The notes: a model not told the origin generated them from the letters alone. 22,824 bases of DNA from Bacillota bacterium (GCA_023416275.1 JAEZIB010000025.1:1-22824); one strand, 5' to 3'; positions 7,615 through 14,849 are shown, counted from the first letter of the stretch. Numbers and translations: made by a program.

Positions 7615-7708
7615 AACAACATAAATATAAGTCGAAAAGAGTGAAAGAGTATAAAGCACAAGTTTCAAGCCAATATTGCTTAAGCCAAATAAAAAGGAGG
7701 ATACAGCT

Positions 7709-8125
7709 GTGAAATCATACAGAAAAGAGTTGTTCTTTAATATACCAAAGAGAAGGGCATATGTGAATATCAGTACTGAGGTTCAAAGCTGCATTGATGA
7801 GAGCGGAATAAAAGAGGGAATGGTCCTTGTTAATGCAATGAATATCACTGCAAGTGTATTTATAAATGATGATGAAATGGGATTACATCAGGATTTTGAA
7901 AAGTGGTTGGAAGTATTAGCACCTGAAAAGCCTTATAACCAATACAATCATAATGGTTATGAGAATAATGCAGATGCACACTTGAAGAGACAAATAATGG
8001 GCCGAGAGGTTGTGGTCGCTATTACGAAGGGTAAACTGGATTTTGGCACATGGGAACAGATTTTTTATGGTGAATATGATGGTATGAGAGAGAAGAGGGT
8101 ACTGGTAAAGATTATAGGAGAATGA
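7709..8125 (+). CDS. yjbQ: YjbQ family protein (UPF0047)
   Basis: The 138-residue product has the full length of the family and its signature: GMVLVNAMNITASVFIND, then DFEKWLEVLAP, HNGYENNADAHLKRQIMG, and FGTWEQIFYGEYDG near the C-terminus. Family members form trimers with a histidine cluster and have been linked to a side thiamine-phosphate synthase activity; the physiological role remains unclear. One position stands out: where the family normally has His before the hydroxyl-Thr-Ala stretch (H-x-T-A), this protein has Asn45 (MNITAS). The start is the GTG at 7709, eight bases after AAAAAGGAGG; a TTG upstream in frame precedes that ribosome site and is rejected. It is followed after 10 bases by the VanW gene, so the two form an operon. 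Confidence 0.9.
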   Translation: MKSYRKELFFNIPKRRAYVNISTEVQSCIDESGIKEGMVLVNAMNITASVFINDDEMGLHQDFEKWLEVLAPEKPYNQYNHNGYENNADAHLKRQIMGREVVVAITKGKLDFGTWEQIFYGEYDGMREKRVLVKIIGE

Positions 8126-8135
8126 AAGTGATACT

Positions 8136-8972
8136 ATGAGTAAAAAACTTTTAAGTCAGAGAAATAAATTCTTCTATTTTTTAGCTATTTGGTATAGAAG
8201 ATTGATTAGATATTCTAAATGGTATTTTAATTCTAATACATATGCAAAAAAGAAGCAAACAGAAAAGCTGCTATACAGAGTAAAAAAACATCAATCTGTC
8301 TTAATAAGGAAGCTTGGAGACAGCGATATGCTTTTGCAGTACAATAAAGTTACCAATTTAAAAATTGCAATAAAAAGACTAAATGGAATAATTATAAAGC
8401 CTAATGAGATATTTTCTCTGTGTAGAGTTATTGGATTGCCAACAAAAAGAAAGGGATATTTGCCGGGTATGGAACTTTTTAATGAAGAAGCCAGACCTGG
8501 TATTGGGGGAGGGGTGTGCCAAATAGCAAATTTAGTTCACTGGCTTGTTTTGCATAGCCCTTTAGATATTGTAGAAAGGCATCATCACAGCTTTGATCCT
8601 TTCCCAGACGATGGAAGAATTCTACCCTTTGGAAGTGGAGCTACGATTTTTTATAACTATATTGATTTACAAATTAAGAATAATACGCCTTATACATTTC
8701 AGTTTAATTTTTGGCTGTCGGAAAAGTGCTTAGAGGGTGAACTCAGAATTAATGAGGAGTTATCTTATTCATACCATGTATTTGAGAAAGAACATGAATT
8801 TTTAAAAATAGAAGATGGGTTCTTTAGAAAAAATGAAATATGGAGAAATAAAATTGCCAAATTTGAAAGTGGTAAAATACTTGATACTGAATTATTAATA
8901 AAGAATTTTTCAAAAGTGAAATATATACCGGAATGTTTTACAAATAGTAATATTATAGAAAAATACAATTAG
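8136..8972 (+). CDS. VanW family protein
   Basis: The 278-residue protein matches the VanW family core: FSLCRVIGLPTKRKGYLPG, the glycine-rich GIGGGVCQ (122-129), ERHHHSFDPFPDDGR (147-161), LPFGSGATIFYNYIDL and a C-terminal beta-rich part. VanW occurs in some vancomycin resistance clusters but its biochemical role is not established, and most genomic copies, like this one, are not next to resistance genes. No signal peptide or membrane segment is obvious; the N-terminus is basic. The ATG at 8136 follows AGGAG (8117-8121) at a rather long spacing. Its stop overlaps the ribosome site of the small ORF at 8985, indicating co-transcription. There is no sign of vanA/H/X partners, so a resistance role should not be assumed. 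Confidence 0.88.
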   Translation: MSKKLLSQRNKFFYFLAIWYRRLIRYSKWYFNSNTYAKKKQTEKLLYRVKKHQSVLIRKLGDSDMLLQYNKVTNLKIAIKRLNGIIIKPNEIFSLCRVIGLPTKRKGYLPGMELFNEEARPGIGGGVCQIANLVHWLVLHSPLDIVERHHHSFDPFPDDGRILPFGSGATIFYNYIDLQIKNNTPYTFQFNFWLSEKCLEGELRINEELSYSYHVFEKEHEFLKIEDGFFRKNEIWRNKIAKFESGKILDTELLIKNFSKVKYIPECFTNSNIIEKYN

Positions 8973-8984
8973 GAGGAATACAAG

Positions 8985-9095
8985 TTGGAAAAAGAGACGG
9001 TCATCGTAAAGGTGAATTTAACAAGTGATGATGTTTATAAATTCCTTAAATCATATATGATTAATGGAGTATCAAAGAGGTATAAACCTTTATAA
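8985..9095 (+). pseudogene. Truncated start of a YcxB-like membrane protein gene
   Basis: AGGAGGA (8971-8977) overlaps the VanW stop and sits seven bases before a TTG at 8985. The frame gives 36 codons beginning MEKETVIVKVNLTSDDVYKF. The start is reminiscent of YcxB-like proteins, which open with a similar beta strand and helix before two membrane helices; here the frame stops before any membrane helix. It is probably the leftover 5' end of the third gene of this operon. The family resemblance is from memory and weak; the excellent ribosome site on a too-short frame is direct evidence of a real but shortened gene. Confidence 0.42.
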
Positions 9096-9187
9096 TTCAA
9101 TTTAAGTGTATTAGACAAAATGGATAACTATAACGTATTATAATTATTAACAGTTATTAGTATTTAAGTAAATATACTAGATTAACT

Positions 9188-9216
9188 TTGAGTTTATCAG
9201 AAAATGACATTAAAAT
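9188..9216 (+). promoter_or_regulatory. Sigma-A-type promoter for the DUF975 gene
   Basis: TTGAGT (9188-9193) and TAAAAT (9211-9216) are separated by exactly 17 bases, ending 50 bases before the DUF975 start at 9267. Both boxes match the vegetative consensus in four or more positions. Confidence 0.6.
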
Positions 9217-9266
9217 TGTTCGTTATCTATTAAATTCTAATACTATAAAGAAAGAGGGATTAAAAT

Positions 9267-10040
9267 ATGTGGTCAAGAGAAGAACTTAAAAGTAGGGCAA
9301 AGGCAGTACTGAAAACAAATTATTGGAAAGCACTATTAATTAGTTTAGTTATAGGAATAGCAAGTGGTAATTCTGGTGGTAATACTGGCGGAAGTAGCAG
9401 AATTAATTTAAATAATGATAGCAGTATTAATAATTATGGTGATTCTAGTAACTGGATATTATCTGATTCGATATTTTCAAATATTACAGCCAATGTTTTA
9501 GCAGTAATTGCTTTAGGGGCTATTGTTATTACTATAATTATTGTTTTTGCTTCAGCCTTTCGAGTACTGTTAGGATATCCATTAGAGGTTGGTGGAAGAA
9601 GATATTTTATAAAATCTGCAAGATACGAAGATAATTCAAAATGCTTTAGCTTTGCATTTTATAGAGAAAATTATTCGGGAATAGTATTTACCATGTTGTT
9701 AAAAGGCATCAAAAACTTTTTGTGGTATTTACTTTTCATAATACCTGGAATTGTAAAATCATATTCCTACAGCATGGTGCCATACATATTAGCAGAAAAT
9801 CCAAACATTGGAACCACAAGAGCTATTGAGCTTAGTAAAAATATGACTGATGGACATAAATTTGATATGTTTGTATTGGATCTTTCTTTTATTGGGTGGT
9901 GGTTACTATGTTTGCTGACTCTTGGGTTGGGACTTATATTTCTAGCTCCTTACATTAATGCTACTAAAGCAGAGCTTTATTTAGTATTACGTGATAATGC
10001 CTTGAACAATGGTATCTGCAGTTATGAAGAACTAGCATAA
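9267..10040 (+). CDS. DUF975 family integral membrane protein
   Basis: The 257-residue protein opens with the family's hallmark MWSREELKSRAKAVLKTNYWKALLISLVIGI and has about five hydrophobic segments, with FLWYLLFIIPGIVKSYSYSM and a C-terminal region of inward helices (LSFIGWWLLCLLTLGLG). The function of DUF975 proteins is unknown; they sit in the cytoplasmic membrane. A stretch of Gly, Ser and Asn (residues ~34-68) separates the first and second helices and appears to be a flexible extracytoplasmic loop; loops of this kind vary between members. The ATG at 9267 has AGAGGG (9253-9259) upstream and a sigma-A promoter at 9188. The DUF3788 gene follows after 59 bases. Confidence 0.88.
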   Translation: MWSREELKSRAKAVLKTNYWKALLISLVIGIASGNSGGNTGGSSRINLNNDSSINNYGDSSNWILSDSIFSNITANVLAVIALGAIVITIIIVFASAFRVLLGYPLEVGGRRYFIKSARYEDNSKCFSFAFYRENYSGIVFTMLLKGIKNFLWYLLFIIPGIVKSYSYSMVPYILAENPNIGTTRAIELSKNMTDGHKFDMFVLDLSFIGWWLLCLLTLGLGLIFLAPYINATKAELYLVLRDNALNNGICSYEELA

Positions 10041-10099
10041 CCAAATAAGGAAAGTACATCACAAAAGAATTGTGCAAGCTACTAGAGGGGGGGAATAAA

Positions 10100-10546
10100 A
10101 TGCAATGGCAAGAAATTTTTTCTCAAGATACGCAGCCAACTATGGAGGAAATAGCTGAATATATTGGCGGAGAAACAAAGCTGTTATGGCAAGCTTTAAT
10201 GGAGTATATGGAAGAGGAATACAAAGTTAAACCTAAGCTATCTTACAGTTGTTGTTCCGGTAAGCCTGGCTGGAATATCAAATTTCAAAAAAGCGGACAA
10301 TCACTTGGGACCTTGTACCCAGAGGAAAATGCATTTTCTGTTTTATTGGTTATTAGCTATAAACTAGAACAAAACATGGAGGCCATCCTTCCTGCACTAA
10401 GTACCAATATTGCAGACCTCTATAAACATGCAGGCGATTATATGAAAATTGGAAAATGGGTTATGTTCCAGGTGAAAGATTTGACAACACTTGAGGATTA
10501 CAAAAAATTGGTATCAGTAAAGTTGCCTCCTAAGCGGAGCAAGTAA
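10100..10546 (+). CDS. DUF3788 family protein
   Basis: The 148-residue soluble protein matches DUF3788: an N-terminal MEEIAEYIGGETKLLWQAL, a central YSCCSGKPGWNIKFQKSGQSLGTLYP with a Cys pair and conserved GWNIK/LCxLYP-like block, and a C-terminal IGKWVMFQVKDLTTLEDYKKL. No enzymatic role is known. The ATG at 10100 lies six bases after an unusually G-rich ribosome site (AGAGGGGGGG, 10084-10093); an in-frame ATG at 10070 precedes it and is rejected. It is probably transcribed with the DUF975 gene and ends at the terminator at 10652. Confidence 0.85.
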   Translation: MQWQEIFSQDTQPTMEEIAEYIGGETKLLWQALMEYMEEEYKVKPKLSYSCCSGKPGWNIKFQKSGQSLGTLYPEENAFSVLLVISYKLEQNMEAILPALSTNIADLYKHAGDYMKIGKWVMFQVKDLTTLEDYKKLVSVKLPPKRSK

Positions 10547-10651
10547 CCATAAGTACTGGTGTATACTACTAGTTTAATTTATAGCAGTTATTATAAGTAA
10601 AGAGCGCAAATATTAATTGCTTATAAAGCAATTGATTTGACAATGTGTCAT

Positions 10652-10698
10652 AATGGTTTCCTATGATAATATAAAATTTATTATAGGAAACCATTTTT
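10652..10698 (+). terminator. Strong intrinsic terminator after DUF3788
   Basis: AATGGTTTCCTAT (10652-10664) pairs perfectly with ATAGGAAACCATT (10683-10695), with further ATAA/TTAT pairing inside and TTTT at the base. As the stem is also preceded by A-rich sequence it may work in both directions. Confidence 0.8.
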
Positions 10699-10769
10699 AG
10701 AATTTAGGAATTTAATATTCCTAACATTTGTACAGAGATACTCATAAGTCTAATTCTAAAAATTATATT

Positions 10770-10839
10770 ACTCAACTTTCCTTTACAGAAAATCTATCAG
10801 TGTTCAAACTTATCAATGGTTTGTTGCCGAAATAATTGC
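10770..10839 (+). repeat. Left arm of the inverted-repeat element
   Basis: This arm is the more diverged of the two: it matches the 55-bp repeat at its outer 11 bases and from TGTTCAAACTTATCAATGG onward, with changes between. Confidence 0.6.
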
Positions 10840-10985
10840 TCGAATTGGTAAGCGCTAAGAACTAGCGTTGTTCATTCTCAGCATTTCAGCTGTCGCATAC
10901 ATTGACCATCCATGGTTCATGGTGTGCTAAAAACGACATCGTGTCGGTTTTCCAGCAAAAAACTTCGATTTGCCAACTAATTTAT

Positions 10986-11053
10986 GCAATTATTTCTAAC
11001 CCAACTTTCCATTGATAAGTTGAACACCTATAATTCAACTGAGAAAGTTGAGT
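10986..11053 (-). repeat. Right arm of the inverted-repeat element
   Basis: Read on the minus strand this arm is the best-preserved 55-bp repeat. Two nested stems are intact: CAACTTTC with GAAAGTTG outside, and AGTTGAA with TTCAACT inside, around a 9-base loop. Confidence 0.65.
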
Positions 11054-11301
11054 TATATTACTTAAATAGCTGGCTGTATTCATGCATGTTCAAATACATA
11101 TATCAATCACTATATCTTATATTCATTGAAAATTATTCCATCAAGCAGGTATAAATTGTATTGTCATTGGAAATATTATTAATATCAAAATAATGGAAAT
11201 TTTATGATAATAATATATTAGTCCAATGTATAAGGATATTGTTAACATTATGGTTATGCTGGTAGATGATGTGGGTTATGTAATAAGGAGTACAGAAAAA
11301 T

Positions 11302-12099
11302 ATGGATGGTTGTGAAGGCTATAACATAAATAAGAACATGACGTTTAAAGTACTTGTGTTTTTTTTGGTTTTAGTATGTTTAGTTCTTAGTTTTTACTGC
11401 TTAAAGGTAAATGACTTATTTTTAAAATATAAAGAAAAGTATAACAATGAATGTGTACAAGCAATGATAATAATGAAGTCAAACCAGGCTCTTGCTTCTA
11501 GAGAAAAGCTTACCAGAAACGAAAACAAAATTCTGTCCGAAAGTTTAAATAAGCAGTACAGTGCACTCAAGAAGGAAAATGAGAAAATAAAGAAAGAAGT
11601 TAATGAACTAAAACAACATAGAAAAAAAATAGAGGAAAAAAACAACGAATTAGCAAAAGATAATCTTGAGCTTCAAAAGTCACTTAAAAAGGCAGCAGCT
11701 GTGGGCGTGACACCTCAATCCTTTAAAATTTATAACAGTGAAGCTTTGATAAATAGTAACACAAAAAGAGAATATTTAGGGAAATTTCTAGGGACAGCCT
11801 ATACGCCTTCAGCAGAGGAATGTGGAAATGACAAAGGAATAACAAGCTCTGGACACCCAATAATTCCAGGTGTATCAGTTGCAATAGACAAAAAGCATTG
11901 GCCATATGGAACGATATTTTACATAAAAGGCCTTGGATATGCTATCGCAATGGATACAGGCAGTGCAATTAAGGGTAAAAATAGATTTGATTTTGCGGTA
12001 CTAGATAAAAAGTTTGCAAATGCACTAGGCAATCAATATTATGATGTATATTTAGTAAAAATGGGAAATGGGAAGATTGATACATCTATCTTGAGCTAA
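11302..12099 (+). CDS. Membrane-anchored coiled-coil protein with 3D domain
   Basis: The 265-residue protein has a short cytoplasmic start, one membrane helix (residues 15-34), a long charged coiled coil (~60-130) and a C-terminal 3D domain (~160-255). The three Asp residues that name the domain are present: Asp196 (VAIDKK), Asp218 (MDTG) and Asp230 (NRFDFA), as are AYTPS, GITSSGH and PYGTIFYI. The 3D domain is a double-psi beta-barrel found at the C-terminus of RpfB/YocH/YabE-type peptidoglycan-cleaving proteins, so a wall-remodelling enzyme held at the outer face of the membrane is likely. No LysM or G5 domain is present; the coiled coil takes their place as a spacer or partner-binding segment. 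ATG 11302 follows AAGGAG (11285-11290). TTAACA at 11242 with GATGAT 17 bases on is a weak promoter candidate. No terminator follows. Confidence 0.87.
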   Translation: MDGCEGYNINKNMTFKVLVFFLVLVCLVLSFYCLKVNDLFLKYKEKYNNECVQAMIIMKSNQALASREKLTRNENKILSESLNKQYSALKKENEKIKKEVNELKQHRKKIEEKNNELAKDNLELQKSLKKAAAVGVTPQSFKIYNSEALINSNTKREYLGKFLGTAYTPSAEECGNDKGITSSGHPIIPGVSVAIDKKHWPYGTIFYIKGLGYAIAMDTGSAIKGKNRFDFAVLDKKFANALGNQYYDVYLVKMGNGKIDTSILS

Positions 12100-12139
12100 C
12101 CAACGTTTTTTAGGGAAATTAAACTACTATGTGGAAATA

Positions 12140-12168
12140 TTGACTTTTTTATTGATGTACGATAAAAT
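12140..12168 (+). promoter_or_regulatory. Sigma-A promoter for the riboswitch-dapB transcript
   Basis: TTGACT (12140-12145) and TAAAAT (12163-12168) stand 17 bases apart, giving a predicted start near 12175, about 70 bases before the riboswitch. This makes the leader to dapB roughly 440 bases long. Confidence 0.72.
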
Positions 12169-12243
12169 ATATTTACTAGTTCAAAAAAATATATAATTTC
12201 TTAGATTCTTTGCAACTATATTGCATTGGAGTCTAATGATTTT

Positions 12244-12374
12244 GTCGCTGAGTTATAGTTACAAAAACTATAAGCGGGGGAACCATTAAATGGGGTGAAT
12301 CCTGATAATTCAGGTAGGGTTAGTCTCTTACAACCCGAATCCGGCAGCTAACCTCGTAAGCGTTGGGGAGAAAG
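12244..12374 (+). promoter_or_regulatory. Cyclic-di-AMP riboswitch (ydaO/yuaA class)
   Basis: The conserved ydaO/yuaA aptamer blocks occur in order: CGCTGAG (12246), AAGCGGGGGAACC (12273-12285), ATGGGGTGAATCC (12290-12302), GGTAGGGTTAG (12313-12323), AACCCGAATCCGGCAGCTAA (12332-12351) and CCTCGTAAGCG (12352-12362). The variable stem between the first two blocks is a perfect 8-bp hairpin, TTATAGTT with AACTATAA. Class members bind c-di-AMP and usually switch off genes for wall hydrolases and potassium or osmolyte transport. Here the next gene on the strand is dapB, 245 bases downstream; a 3D-domain gene, the more usual target type, lies upstream and out of its reach. Confidence 0.9.
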
Positions 12375-12399
12375 TGAATTTAATTTGTTATTTCTATCC

Positions 12400-12427
12400 A
12401 ATGCTGCAGATAATACTGTAGCATTTT
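12400..12427 (+). terminator. Candidate expression-platform terminator of the riboswitch
   Basis: AATGCTGCAG (12400-12409) pairs with CTGTAGCATT (12416-12425) with a single G-T wobble and a 6-base loop; the last Ts of the stem run into TT. The T-run is short, so this is a weak terminator on paper, but its place 25 bases after the aptamer suits a switch. Confidence 0.45.
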
Positions 12428-12472
12428 CAATTAGCATTCATTTTCTTCGTATTTATTAACACTTAAAAGTAT

Positions 12473-12510
12473 AAGTGCAAAAGAACCTTGCACAATAAAC
12501 TGCACTTTTT
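12473..12510 (+). promoter_or_regulatory. Alternative hairpins in the dapB leader
   Basis: AAGTGCA (12473-12479) can pair with TGCACTT (12501-12507), which runs into three more Ts and would act as a terminator. The same left strand can instead pair locally, GTGCAA (12475-12480) with TTGCAC (12488-12493). The two pairings exclude each other. A third option is CACTTT with AAAGTG just downstream. Confidence 0.4.
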
Positions 12511-12618
12511 AATTAAAGTGTAGCAATCATTTTGATTATGCTGTAAGTGTCACAATCTAGTCGAGTTTTTCAAAAGTTGAGCGGCTAAATCATTTTTATA
12601 AATAAGGAGGAAAATTTA

Positions 12619-13482
12619 GTGATCAAAATTTGTATTGCAGGTATTGGCCGTACGGGTAAGGAAATTTCTAAAGAAATTTTAAATTACAAAGATCTTAATA
12701 TTGTTTCAGCTATATGCAGTCCAAACAGCAATTCTTTAAGCAAGGATTTGGGGCAGGTTATAGGTACTGATAATACTGGTATAATTATTAGCAGCTCTGA
12801 AAAATTGGAACAGGTAATTTTTAAAAACAAACCGGATGTTGTAATTGATTTTTCAAATCCAAAGGCTGCCCTTAAAAATGCAGTCATATTTTCAAAGTAT
12901 AGAGTCAATATTATTATTGGTACAACTGGATTTTCATCATATCAGCTGAAAAAGATATTTGTATTATCTAGAAAATATAAAAACGGAATATTGTATGCAC
13001 CTAATATTACTTTAGGTGTAAACGTGTTGATGCTTCTTACAAATATAACAGCAAGTCTTTTAAATAACTACGATTTTCAAATTACAGAAGTGCATCACAA
13101 AAATAAACAAGACTCACCATCAGGAACCGCAAAAAAAATTGCTTGTGAAATTCAGAATGGTTTAAAAAACGTAGGCTCACCAACTGTTAATAATCATCAA
13201 ATACCTATAAATTCAGTAAGAGCAGGAGGGGTAATTGGCAAGCATGAAGTTATGATTGTTGGCGAGGAAGATAAAATAGAAATAAGTCATGAATCTTTTT
13301 CTAGAAAAGCCTTTGCTGAAGGAGCAATAAGGGCGGCTAAATTTATTCACAAAAAATCAGGTTATTATGAAATGAAGGATGTCCTTGATTTAGAGAAGGT
13401 ATTAAAAGCATATATAGAAAATACAAATAATACAAAAAGGCAAAAGAAGTATATGGGTAAGCTTGATGTGGAAATAGTCTAA
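12619..13482 (+). CDS. dapB: 4-hydroxy-tetrahydrodipicolinate reductase
   Basis: DapB reduces the product of DapA with NAD(P)H, supplying diaminopimelate for peptidoglycan and lysine, and in spore formers the precursor of dipicolinate. The 287-residue protein has the N-terminal nucleotide-binding loop GIGRTGKEI (8-16), VVIDFSNP, GTTGFS (101-106), the catalytic segment EVHHKNKQDSPSGTA with His159/His160 and Lys163, and the C-terminal RAGGVIGKHEV and ISHESFSRKAFAEGA blocks. It exceeds the common 245-270 length through a basic tail after residue ~245. The GTG start at 12619 follows AAGGAGG (12604-12610). The gene is alone under the riboswitch leader and is not next to dapA or asd, so it may be a second, specially regulated copy; that is inference. 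Confidence 0.93.
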   Translation: MIKICIAGIGRTGKEISKEILNYKDLNIVSAICSPNSNSLSKDLGQVIGTDNTGIIISSSEKLEQVIFKNKPDVVIDFSNPKAALKNAVIFSKYRVNIIIGTTGFSSYQLKKIFVLSRKYKNGILYAPNITLGVNVLMLLTNITASLLNNYDFQITEVHHKNKQDSPSGTAKKIACEIQNGLKNVGSPTVNNHQIPINSVRAGGVIGKHEVMIVGEEDKIEISHESFSRKAFAEGAIRAAKFIHKKSGYYEMKDVLDLEKVLKAYIENTNNTKRQKKYMGKLDVEIV

Positions 13483-13508
13483 AAAGTTACTTTAATTATT
13501 AAGTTACA

Positions 13509-13545
13509 AAAAACTTGGCTCACTATTGTGGTGAGCTAAGTTTTT
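13509..13545. terminator. Bidirectional terminator between dapB and the dac-like gene
   Basis: AAAAACTTGGCTCAC (13509-13523) pairs with GTGAGCTAAGTTTTT (13531-13545) with one wobble, giving A-tract and T-tract arms that serve both convergent genes. The right arm overlaps the last codons of the minus-strand gene. Confidence 0.82.
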
Positions 13546-14765
13546 GTCCTTCTCATTACTTTAATAATTAGAATTATCAATTTATATATTACTAAAATTA
13601 ACTCAAGGGTTAAAAGTATAAATACTATTATTGCTAAATCCTGATTTTCTTTAAATATTGATTTTATTTTAGCTCTATAATCCTCTGGTGCTACAACTGC
13701 TTTATCTGAATATAAATTAACTTCTATAACTGTGTCATCATTTAACTTGTAAGTCAATACACCTGCAATTGTATCGGTACTAATAGGGAGTTTTAATTTT
13801 TCATTGATATCAAAGCTGATATTTTTAATAAAGCTGTTACCTTTTGGATAAGTATAGAAAACATCAATTTTACTAATTAAATTAACTTCAACATCTTCTA
13901 TAGATATATTTCTCAAAGGAGTGTTTTTGGAAACTAGAACACCTGTAAAAAAGTTAGAAAAACCATAATCAAATAGCTGAGAAGTTTGTAAGAGTGCTTT
14001 TTCTTCAGTTGAATCAAATACTACAGCTATTAACCGCCGATTATCTCTGGTAGCTGTAGTAACAGAAGTGGTTCCCTGCTGAGGAGTAGAACCAACCTTG
14101 CCGCCATCAACACCTGAATAGCTCCAAAAAAGCTTGTTTTGGTTAGTGAGTATAGAAGAGTTCTTTCCATTAATCCAAGCTATACCTTTTGAACCAAATA
14201 ATGAATTAAAGGTAGAATTTGAAATTGCGATTTTTACAAGTTTTGCTATGTCCCTAGAAGATGTAAACTGCTTATCATCATGTAATCCTGTTGGATTTAC
14301 AAAAAATGTATCAGTTAAATTTAACTCTTTTGCTTTGTCATTCATATAACTAACAAATTTATCAATATTACCATCACCGACATATTCAGCTAAAGCTATT
14401 GCAGCATCATTTCCTTGTGAGAGCATAATGCCGTATAGCAAATCTTCTACACTATAAAGATTTCCAACTACAAGGTTCAAGGAAGAACCATTTATTTTTG
14501 CAGCATTTTTACTTATAGTAACCATAGAGTTTAACTGGGATTTTTCAATGGTTACCAAAGCAGCCATCAGCTTACACATAATTGATGGTGAATGAATAGC
14601 ATCTGCTTCTTTTTCATATAATACCTGACCTCTGGTAGTATCCATCAAAATGGCTGAAGTGGCAGATAAATCCTCTTCAGGTGTCCAAGCAAAAACAGGT
14701 ACACTGTTTAATATTAAAATAAATACTAATGCAATTAAAGTGTTTTTTTTAAATTTATTTTCCAT
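13536..14765 (-). CDS. DacF/PBP5-like S11 family protein with altered active-site motifs
   Basis: The 409-residue protein has a signal peptide (residues 1-26, ending VPVFA), an S11 D-Ala-D-Ala carboxypeptidase domain (~33-265), a PBP5 C-terminal beta domain (~275-370) and a C-terminal membrane helix (~374-400) that would anchor it outside the membrane. Fold landmarks are clear: AILMDTTRGQVLY, KLMAALVTIEK, NDAAIALAEYVG, NPTGLHD, and RDNRRLIAVVF. The three penicillin-binding motifs are not canonical. At SxxK the sequence is PSIMCK, putting Ile62 at the nucleophile position three before Lys65; SxN reads QGN (117-119); KTG reads KVG (223-225). It is therefore probably a noncatalytic relative, or one using the shifted Ser61. 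The start has AGGAG four bases upstream. Convergent with dapB and divergent from the ger operon; the upstream promoter candidate resembles forespore sites, in keeping with DacF biology. Confidence 0.85.
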   Translation of the reverse strand: MENKFKKNTLIALVFILILNSVPVFAWTPEEDLSATSAILMDTTRGQVLYEKEADAIHSPSIMCKLMAALVTIEKSQLNSMVTISKNAAKINGSSLNLVVGNLYSVEDLLYGIMLSQGNDAAIALAEYVGDGNIDKFVSYMNDKAKELNLTDTFFVNPTGLHDDKQFTSSRDIAKLVKIAISNSTFNSLFGSKGIAWINGKNSSILTNQNKLFWSYSGVDGGKVGSTPQQGTTSVTTATRDNRRLIAVVFDSTEEKALLQTSQLFDYGFSNFFTGVLVSKNTPLRNISIEDVEVNLISKIDVFYTYPKGNSFIKNISFDINEKLKLPISTDTIAGVLTYKLNDDTVIEVNLYSDKAVVAPEDYRAKIKSIFKENQDLAIIVFILLTLELILVIYKLIILIIKVMRRTKT

Positions 14766-14849
14766 TTTTCTCCTGTAGAAAAAATACTTTTAAGAAATAA
14801 CTTCTAATTACTATATAATAATTTATTATGCAATAATTAACAAGCAAAA

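Larger units (their letters stand above)
10770..11053. mobile_element. Noncoding inverted-repeat element (MITE-like), 284 bp
   Basis: The ends are an 11-bp perfect inverted repeat (ACTCAACTTTC at 10770-10780, GAAAGTTGAGT at 11043-11053), directly flanked on both sides by TATATT (10764-10769 and 11054-11059), a candidate target-site duplication. The inverted similarity continues imperfectly for about 70-85 bases per arm: ACTTATCAATGG and, 57-59 bases in from each end, GAAATAATTGC (10829-10839) with its complement (10986-10996). The centre has several hairpins, for example CGACATCGTGTCG, and no ORF. Each arm equals the 55-bp repeat seen singly at 7474 and 1742. A nonautonomous transposable element is the best reading; the transposase family is unknown. 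Confidence 0.62.

Noticed and set aside
8136..8972. A vancomycin resistance cluster
   Set aside because: Only a VanW family gene is present; no ligase, dehydrogenase or dipeptidase genes of van clusters occur nearby, and VanW homologues are common outside them.
12619..13482. 2,4-diaminopentanoate dehydrogenase (a DapB-like enzyme) as an alternative for dapB
   Set aside because: The HHxxK catalytic segment and SGTA loop of true DapB are intact, so the reductase call is better supported.
13536..14765. Calling this gene an active D-Ala-D-Ala carboxypeptidase
   Set aside because: Fold and length fit, but SxxK, SxN and KTG are all changed, so an activity label would be unsupported.
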